Shown: positions 56,401 through 64,000 of the stretch, in pieces | Numbering within the stretch: position 1 is the first letter of the stretch | Layout: every line of letters begins with the position of its first letter | Assembly: GCF_037392515.1 (NCBI RefSeq) | Contig: NC_090283.1 | Location: 30,582,249 to 30,646,248, forward strand | DNA from: Haliotis asinina | Taxonomy: Eukaryota > Mollusca > Gastropoda > Lepetellida > Haliotidae | Direction: 5' to 3' | Length of the DNA stretch: 64,000 nt | Notes under the pieces: generated by a model | Told to the model about the DNA's origin: nothing | What the model saw: only the letters and a program-made list of their open reading frames with translations | The model's database searches: none | Translations under genes and position numbers: made by a program

Positions 56401-58699
56401 GTTTGTTTACGGTCCCTGAGCCCGAAGTGTGCCACAGAGACATATATGTACTTCCTCTTCAACCCTCACTTTCAAGTCCAATAAAATTCTAAATATATCA
56501 GGCACCGAAATACATGTATACGGAATATTTTGAATTCTATGGGAAATTTCCCGCTGCTTCTGGCTGCAAGCCGTAATATCTTGCTCAGACTAACATTCAG
56601 ACACCTGGCAACAGAAGATTGGTAATCTCCAGCATGCATTCTTTCAATGGCAATGTTCCATGTCACAGAGCCAAGACCTGACCTAGTGATTTGACCTTGA
56701 AATTCCGTCAAAACGAATGCCAGATTCCGAAAGTAATCTAGAATTACTGTGCATGCTCTTTGCTCCACAATTTCAAGTGGAATGTGATTTCTGTTGCATT
56801 TCGGTTATAACGTTTCAGTTCTTACAAGATATCTCATCAAAGTCAATATTTTCAGGTAAAATCGATTTTTTACTTGTGCAGTTGTACAAAATCATAGCAT
56901 CAACGGTTTTGTTACATATTTTGATCGGTTAAGCACAATAGGTAATGGATGGATGTTTTTCTAAATACAAATGACGGTTGGAGAGGAAGGACATATATGT
57001 TCCTGTGGCATCCAAGGGGTTAAGGTGTTCGGTACGATAAATACGTTATTCACTGGTACTCCGGGGGCCACATCATCCCATGACCTATTGAGACCAGTGA
57101 ACAACAGTCACTAAGTATGTACATCATTAAAAAACACACTCATATTTTTTGCACTCTTTTTCCCAGAACTACTTTTTACTAGTAGTTAAATCTGTATTTG
57201 AATCATGGTCAAAGGGATTTTGCATGACCCAACTTGTAACATAACGACTTCTTCAACGGAAACGAGGGGGGAGGGTTGACGAAGTGACAATACTGCGCGA
57301 TAAATTTCTTGCTACATTCAGTTGGTCTATAAACGTCCACTCACCAGTATGTAGGTACAAGTCTTATAATCCTAATTACTTTATAACCATATGTGTATGC
57401 ATTTTAAAATTTGAAAAAAGAAGCGATACTAAAAGCGAATGTATAACAGGAGTGTAATATCTAGACATTGTATCGTTTGCCAATGTGAATCATGATTCGC
57501 ACACGCGTCCTTGTGTGTTGTATGTATCATTACACTTTACGACGAAAACAATTACTCTTTGAATGCCATGACAAATTAATAAAAACAAATGCAAATATTA
57601 GAATTAAAACAAATTAAAGTTATTGGAGCAATGTCAGGCTATTACCTCGTTCGAGGAGTGTATCCATCAATATACACAAACACGAGTGATATGCCATTCA
57701 TCTGCAGTTTTACCAAGTGATGTGTCTTTTAACAGTCTAATATACGAAAAAGTGATGTATCGTTTCAGGTATTTTACATTGGTGTATAGTATCACTGGTC
57801 ACCCAAGATAGCACACCTGGCAAGTAATTGCATAATGTCCGTCATTATGTCAAAAAAGTAATTTAGTTAGCCAATAATGAGCCATCAATCAATGTACTGG
57901 CGATTTATCCTTTGAAAGAAGGGTGTTGTTTTTACACAGACACTGACACTGACACACACACAGACACGACAGAGTGTAATCAATATAGACTAGTAAATGG
58001 TACAGTACATTCATAAACACTACCTTTAGACAAATCCGCATTTATATCCACATAAATTAATCAATCAGCGTGTTATCGGTTAATCCTTTGATCGATCCAG
58101 ACACAAGAAATGCCAAATGGGGACCATTGTCGGGTAATCTAAGTGGCGTTACCACTAATTGTACCTGTTATATCTACATTAACTGACCATCAAGTGAATT
58201 ATGGCAAGTAACTTGCAGGTTTATACCACCTAACACGGGTTACAGTAAGGGAGTATTACTTGCTGTATTGCGCTGAAAACTTACGGGTCGACACTATTTT
58301 GAGGATTCGAACTGAACTTTAATGTTGCATATGAAATACATACAATACGTGTATACGCATTTGCCATGTGTCAAGACTGTATGTACCTATTTACCTAGGT
58401 AAATTTTCAGATTCTTCTAGCAGTGGCAAAGTAGGCTTATTTAGGTTACAGTTTCAAGTAAATCAAATGTCAGTTTTTATCATCATACGTAATAGACGTC
58501 ATATTTTTACATCACACGATTAAATATCAAAATACAAACAAACCCACAGAAATAGGATCAGTTTGGATCAGTTATTTTACGATCCGGGCATTAGAAAACC
58601 GCAATCGTGATGAGCGAGACTGACCATTGGTTTCACTATCACTAGCATCTGACTCGGAACACCTGGCTGTAACTCGGAAACTGGGCAAAGCAGGAGACC
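56401..58699. other. Spacer; dispersed repeat at 57015-57115
   Basis: 57020-57110 matches the repeat at 8205-8330 (ggtgttcggtacgataaata, gttattcactggt, ccagtgaac). A short CA run lies at about 57945-57965. No gene recognised. Confidence 0.45.
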
Positions 58700-58959
58700 A
58701 GAGTGAGTGAGTGAGTGAGTTTAGGTTTACGTCGCACATAGCAATATTCCAGCTATATGGCGACGGTCTGTAAATAATCAAGTCTGGACCAGTCAATCCA
58801 GTGATCAACAACATGAGCATCGATCTGCGCAATTGGGAACCGATGACATGTGTCAACCAAGTCATCTAGTCTGACCACTCGATCCCGTTAGTCGCCTCTT
58901 ACGACAAGCATAGCCACCTTTTATGGCAAGCATGGGTTGCTGAAGGCCTATTCTACCCC
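58700..58959 (-). repeat. SINE, family B, full-length antisense copy with target duplication
   Basis: The best-preserved copy: agagtgagtgagtgagtgag at the tail, gcaatattccagctatatgg, cgatctgcgcaattgggaac, tcgcctcttacgacaagcat, ending ggcctattctacccc. It is flanked by gcaggagacc on both sides (58690-58699 and 58960-58969). This shows insertion by target-primed retroposition and a young age. Confidence 0.93.
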
Positions 58960-59099
58960 GCAGGAGACCGGACTAAATGAGAGTAGATTGTGAAAACTTA
59001 TAGCTTTCAGTTTTTAAAACGGCTGTCGCGATTTCAGGTTTATACAAACCTGTATACGAAATATTTTACCTCCTGAAATGTAGATGAATTGTACATCGG

Positions 59100-59158
59100 C
59101 CCTCATATCTATACCCGCCATATAGCCGAGTGCGGCGTAAAACAAATCACTGACTGAT
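59100..59158 (+). repeat. SINE family B 3' fragment
   Basis: Contains ccgccatatagccgagtgcg and gcgtaaaacaaatcactgac, the sense 3' end with an internal deletion. Confidence 0.7.
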
Positions 59159-59159
59159 A

Positions 59160-60840
59160 CCTATACCCCATATCACGTCACAAAGACGCACCGCTCTGAT
59201 TGGTTGAAATCTCGTTCGCGGCTGTGAATTGTGCACTGTTGTCAAAAAGGTCGATTTAAGGCAATTAAAGATCGAAATGAGAAGTTTTAATGACAGGGTT
59301 TCAATTATAACGATGCCAATGAACGATTTAAGCATTTGCTCCCCTAGAGTATGTGTGATCTTTAAATTCAACGCATGCAAAAGTTTTCATAAGCTTATCA
59401 AAAAATGTAGGCGAACAGCCCAGAGAGCATCCAGCCATGTTTGCAAACAAACAAGATGCCCATGTGAAACAATTGTAAGGCAAGGATTCATGATTCCAGC
59501 AAATGCACATGACGCCATGCTTCAGTGAGCGTGAGAGGAAAACAGAGTGGGGACATTTGTGTTATTTCCGACTTTAAAACCAACGACAATGTAACTATGT
59601 GATATTCAACATTAATACGTCAGTTACAGCTAAGACACGTTAGTGAATGTTGATGATTCAAACTTCAATCTAACAGACTACTATAATTGTTGACAGCAAG
59701 GTACAATACGCAAGGCGGTGCCCACGCTGTCACGGAATGCATTCGCAATTCAATAAGGAGACTAACACGATCAATCAGCCATACTGATCCCATAACGACA
59801 ACTATTGCGTCATACTTGCAGGTGCCACTCAAAAGTCCTAGTTTCGTTTTCAAACTGAGCAGGACGGCAGCCATATTTGGTTTCGTCTGTCATGTAAGTA
59901 AAACATATCTGTTCATTACATTGTCATTATCTGTAGTACCATCCTCGTATGCCTCTGTGTGCAGCTATCAGAACGCAGACCGTGGGTAGGTCGGGTTGTA
60001 TGGGGTCTTGAAAGGGAACATGCTAGTCTGGTTCATGCATCAGCATAGAACTGTACGTGTTAGTCTCCAAGGTATGATAACAACGCCGTTAACTGCCAGG
60101 TAGATGTTTACCTGACAGAATCCCGCACCGGGGGTAGTGTTTCCTTACCCGAACTACAGTATACCACCCGTACTTCGGTCCTGACGACAGGGGATGTGCG
60201 AGAGGTACAGTGTCAGTACCCGGGGGCCCTGGAGTTTTACCGTAGTTCCTCCAGCAACCACAAGACGATGACCTTCGTTTAATAGTTTATTAAGACTGTG
60301 TTGCTGATCAACCCACTCTATGGTCACCCTACAGGACTTCGGCCGCGAAGCTTTCGTTTTAAGCCAAATGTTGTTGCTTTTTAAGATTCCTTGTGACCAA
60401 ACACCAAGGGTGGGAGCGCACTAGACTCCCGACCCTGTGCTCTGCTACCGCTTAAAGCTGGGTCCCCACGTCACAGCCAACACCCTCTTCTTTTTGCCCA
60501 TTGATCAACAACCCGTAACTCTGCCTAACTTTTTCACCCCCCCCCCCCTTCTATTTCGTACCCCCAATACCTGCGAGGTGGATTTCAAGAAACTCCAAGA
60601 AACTCAAAGTTTCTATCTCCTTACCAAATAATTCTCGTGAAATACTACGAACTGCTACCGAGTTGCTCCATATTGATAGTACAGTCATTTTCCCTTTACT
60701 TAATCTATGAATCATCTCAACTTGCCCCCAACAAGCTCTACCGACCTATTTTCGTGGTTATTTTCCTCCGCAACCGATAACCTCCCTCTCTTGCCTTGTT
60801 CATGTTTCCTACCTCTCAAGCTTCCATTTATCCTTTCCAT
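59160..60840. other. Spacer, no gene confirmed
   Basis: Overlapping frames at 59665-59989 are open on both strands. A minus-strand ATG at 59874 starts MAAVLLSLKTKLGLLSGTCK before a possible gtatga donor, but no partner exon was found. 59990-60680 is GC-richer than its surroundings, with a C-run at about 60537-60549. Confidence 0.35.
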
Positions 60841-60842
60841 TT

Positions 60843-61022
60843 TGCATGTATTATTAAACCGCCTTAATCACCTGTTATTAATAATATCATTCTTAGATCT
60901 AAATATTATAACAATAATTATAATTCCTCCTTTACATGTATTATTAAACCGCCTTAATCACCTGTTATTAATAATATCACTCCTAGATCTAAATATCATA
61001 ACAATAATTATAATTCCTTGGC
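60843..61022 (+). repeat. ~90-bp direct duplication
   Basis: Two copies of tgtattattaaaccgcctta, atcacctgttattaataata and aacaataattataattcc lie head to tail with three substitutions. Confidence 0.9.
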
Positions 61023-61503
61023 CATGATACACTATTATTATCGCAATAGTGATAATTCCATGCCTATGATACGATCCCCCTTCTGCCGAAGAGTGTGTCC
61101 CCACACTTTAAAGGATTGTGACTTCGAGATCCAAGCCTTCGTTGGTGATCCTGGTAGTTTGGCATTTATGACCATGAAGTTCATTGCTCGCAACCATATC
61201 ATACAGGTATAGGTTACAACATCACAAGCCAGAAAGGAATACATGACAATAATTCATACATGATAACAGATATATATGACACACGAGTATACACCCTTTA
61301 ATCATTTGAATAAAGAAAACGGACGTGTCAGGATAATTTTATATCGATACTGACACACATGTAGAATACAAGCACGACGTATACATGGTTATTAGGAATT
61401 TCTATGTGTTTGGCTTCCCTCGATGGCGCCGTTGGGTGGATTTACTATGGGGTTGGGGTTTTGTACTGATGGCCCAGCATCTCTAATTTGTCGATGCCCC
61501 CGG

Positions 61504-61794
61504 TCAGTCCACAAGTCTGTCCATACTTGCGCAAATGACAGTCGATCCCAGAAGCCCTGACTTTGTGAAGTTAAATAATTTTAATTTTGTGGTCACTAGG
61601 TCAATCGCATACGCGGCCATCCACCCCTTGACTTTTACGACGAGACCTTCAGGAAGGTCAGGTGATGCTGACATCTTCCCTAAATACAAATAGACTGCTG
61701 ACTCCTCGGTGACATTTTTTACCCTTTGTGGGCGGTAATAATGTATTAACGTAATGACGTCATACCGGTCAAGAAAGTTGCTGGGTGGGAACAA
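61504..61794 (-). CDS. Unrecognised open frame, 96 codons
   Basis: The frame includes YDVITLIHYYRPQRVKNVTE, SAVYLYLGKMSASPDLPEGL and WMAAYAIDLVTTKLKLFNF. It is immediately downstream of the spliced frame at 61807-62634, on the same strand. It could be another exon or a separate short gene. I recognise no family. Confidence 0.25.
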   Translation of the reverse strand: MFPPSNFLDRYDVITLIHYYRPQRVKNVTEESAVYLYLGKMSASPDLPEGLVVKVKGWMAAYAIDLVTTKLKLFNFTKSGLLGSTVICASMDRLVD

Positions 61795-61806
61795 TGCCGG
61801 ATGCTT

Positions 61807-62634
61807 TTAAAGGATGGGCGAAATGCAATCCGATACCTTTATAACAGAGCCCTCATATGGGACTTTACAATCCGGGCACTGTTTGGCATCCAACCAACAT
61901 GGTAGTCGTGAGAGTGACGGACCCCCGTCCAGGTAGGTCTCCAGTTCGTTGTTTCGGGGTACAACCAGGCGTACGCATGTTTGCTCCCCTGGTTCCATGT
62001 CCTCCCGGAGCACCTGGCGGAATTCACACCCCGCTATTTTCAAAAGTGTGGCCGCACACTCTGTGGTGAATACGACGACACCATTTACAAAAGGTTACAG
62101 GCGGAAGTTTCTTACGGACATCCCGGATTGGAAATATCCCCTGGATGCAAAGGGCACAATACCCCAGAGTCTCCTCCGCGAACCCGAATCCCGTCCTAGT
62201 AGGTTTGAAGTGGCATGCCGCTCGCTCTATACAAGCCGTTACCTCCTCCGATTGTGTATGGTAGAAACCAAACCCTAGACCTCGGAATAGGTAGGAGGTG
62301 CCAAATATTTCCGCGTAACCTCGAAGTTCCGCACCCATGTCAGTATGGAGTTGAGTCAGCTGGAACAAAATAGTCAAAACAGTATAGCTTGTTGCCAGCT
62401 AGAGACGCCTCTTTTCAGTTTTCTGCATGCTCGTTGAATAGTTGAATTTCGCGGGTCCCCCAAATCATAAACGTAAGAAAACAGTCATTTCAAGACAAAG
62501 GAGAGGTGACACAATTTACCCCATACTTTACAAGGGATACTAACCGTCGGGGATCGTTGAGAGAATGCGTCGTCGAGGATATCAAACACAAACCGTGTGA
62601 TATCAAACACACGGTTTGTGTTTGATGAAGCCAT
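61807..62634 (-). CDS. Unrecognised spliced frame, three exons
   Basis: Exon 1 (62634-62545) starts MASSNTNRVFDITRFVFDIL and ends at phase 0 before gttagt. Exon 2 starts at 62359 after ttttgttccag with LTQLHTDMGAELRGYAEIFG. A 55-nt interval with gtaaga and caccacag ends (62115-62061) can be removed in phase, joining to exon 3, which holds LREDMEPGEQTCVRLVVPRN and CWLDAKQCPDCKVPYEGS before TAA. Without that splice exon 2 stops at 62024. The CPDC pair suggests a small zinc-binding part. The family is unknown, and the 55-nt intron is short for an animal gene. Confidence 0.35.
62581..62626. repeat. Perfect 19-bp inverted repeat
   Basis: The arms atcaaacacaaaccgtgtg (62581-62599) and its exact complement (62608-62626) flank an 8-nt spacer. 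The hairpin covers codons 4-18 of the unrecognised frame starting at 62634. Confidence 0.9.
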
Positions 62635-62966
62635 GTTGCAAATAGGATTTACTAGAGTTACTAATTTGAACTCCACTACCGGGAAAAGAACCAGTTCAAC
62701 AAGGGACAATATGTAAACTCCTGCTCAATCTAATTATGCAAACGCCTTTTCTAAGAATATCTACTACCAATAGCCAATGGTGCTATCAAACTATTCAGTT
62801 CCAGGGGTAACACCCCTGCCGAACTGTCAAATTGGGAAGCGTGACTTCGGTAATCGGTACTGCCAAGATCAGCCGCCGATAATGTCACAACTATATCAAC
62901 AACACGGAATCGCAAGGCTGCACTGAATTGACTCCCGACATAGATTTGCCAGTAAAGGACTCCACT

Positions 62967-62967
62967 A

Positions 62968-63047
<80 letters not shown>
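62967..63047. repeat. (TA)n microsatellite
   Basis: About 40 uninterrupted TA dinucleotides. Confidence 0.97.
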
Positions 63048-63049
<2 letters not shown>

Positions 63050-64000
63050 CCCACGTGGTACTTCGTAAAAGTGTTTCATAACAAAGTTTTATGACACATA
63101 TGTGTCATAATACCTTCGAGTGATTTGATTGGCTAATGCGTGAACTTTGACATTACTGGTACTACTTTCATCACTCATTCCATTCATGATTTTCATTCAA
63201 GTTTTCACACCTGAGAGCATGTAAAACAAAAACAGTTCTATGGAATTAGATAAAATTTATTTCATTTAGTGTGGTTACCAGCATTATTTTCACTTCTATG
63301 ATAACTCAAGTTTCTGTAATAAAAACGAAAATAAAACGATCTATAAAGTACGTAAACAAATACGTCTAGTAGGTCTCTCATGAGTGTGAACAAATATGGC
63401 GTCGCCCGTAAAAGTTATTGATTTAGTCAAAATTGAGGGCAGTTGGTTGGAAGAGTTGTGAATGTTATCAAGAGATTGAATACCTTCTGCGTGTATGTTG
63501 TCAGGACTGCACAGTAACACACAACATCAAAAGACGAGCGGCGCTCTTGTATCTCTATCACTGCCACTGTCAGCCGCATCCATTCGCGTCCTCCCGCACA
63601 AACATATTGTCACTGCCATGCCTCCCGTGGTTTCTTATGTAGATCTAGGGGTCAAAAGTACTTCCCAGAATCTGAACACAATCTTCGTTCGAGGTTGTAG
63701 GCTGTGTTTTCAGACCCAATTTTCGGTGGAGTCTTCAACATAAACATCGAATCTCGACAAGTGGGAATTCCAAGCCGAGATGAGAAGGCGTCACTGGCAT
63801 CCTGCGCAAAGCGTCGCCGAATTATTTACAGTAACTCGTCCTCCGATGAAGAACATTAAACTCAGCTATTTAAAACATACATTTCCCTGTTATTCACAAT
63901 CATCTTTGCTGTTGAGTTTGCCGCTCCTAATTAAATGCTCCCTAGAATCTTCTTCTTTGACGACTAACCTAACAGTGATGGCCGACTGACGTTCAGGCAA
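63050..64000. other. Right-edge sequence, no gene confirmed
   Basis: Short plus-strand frames begin at an ATG at about 63398 (MASPVKVIDLVKIEGSW) and at 63617 (MPPVVSYVDLGVKS). Either may be a first exon of a gene continuing outside the window, but there is nothing to align them with. Confidence 0.3.

Noticed and set aside
56550-56695. Minus-strand peptide resembling a Tc1 helix-turn-helix (QSSVARCLNVSLSKILRL)
   Set aside because: The resemblance is short, there is no catalytic block or inverted end nearby, and chance is likely.
59665-59989. First exon of a gene on either strand
   Set aside because: Only one weak donor and no partner exon; frames on both strands overlap.

Overview
The window is animal nuclear DNA, most likely from a marine gastropod and plausibly an abalone (Haliotis). 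The evidence is spliced genes with GT/AG introns, CpG-poor AT-rich spacers, many minisatellites, and dispersed tRNA-derived SINEs ending in a CTCACTCACTC-type tail, which I associate with abalone sequence. The organism assignment is inference.

Layout. (1) 1-7123: spacer with a minisatellite, SINEs, a MITE-like inverted repeat and CA-rich repeats. (2) 7124-22094, minus strand: UBAC2, an ER rhomboid-like pseudoprotease with a C-terminal UBA domain, rebuilt here from nine exons. Its introns hold most of the repeats of the left third, a decayed Tc1 copy and two candidate DNA elements. (3) 22095-23709: head-to-head promoter interval. (4) 23710-26829, plus strand: an uninterrupted full-length RAB3GAP1 frame of 1039 codons with no intron. 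(5) 26830-32867: 3' flank with SINEs and two minisatellites. (6) 32868-40069, minus strand: a five-exon GNAT acetyltransferase of the spermidine/spermine N1-acetyltransferase (SSAT) type, 170 residues, with large minisatellites in introns 2 and 4. (7) 40.9-41.2 kb: Tc1 fossil. (8) 42206-47422, plus strand: a tentative, partly decayed gene with a CARD and coiled-coil exons. A 1284-bp Tc1 element with a TA target duplication lies 18 nt before its last exon. (9) 49.6-51.4 kb: 36-bp satellite. (10) 52.4-54.7 kb, minus strand: a SPRY-like remnant and a 5'-truncated LINE with an RNase H domain. (11) 55-64 kb: SINEs, a possible solo LTR, an unrecognised spliced minus-strand frame (61.8-62.6 kb) and a (TA)n tract.

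The most striking observation is in UBAC2. The 60-bp minisatellite in intron 2 is made of tandem copies of the 3' end of exon 2 plus its 5' splice site. The true donor is followed by eleven more CAG|GTAAGA-like donors, the first of which keeps the reading frame and would add 20 residues. UBAC2 and RAB3GAP1 face each other across about 1.6 kb. Both families are tied to ER membrane and lipid-droplet biology, so shared control is plausible but unproven.
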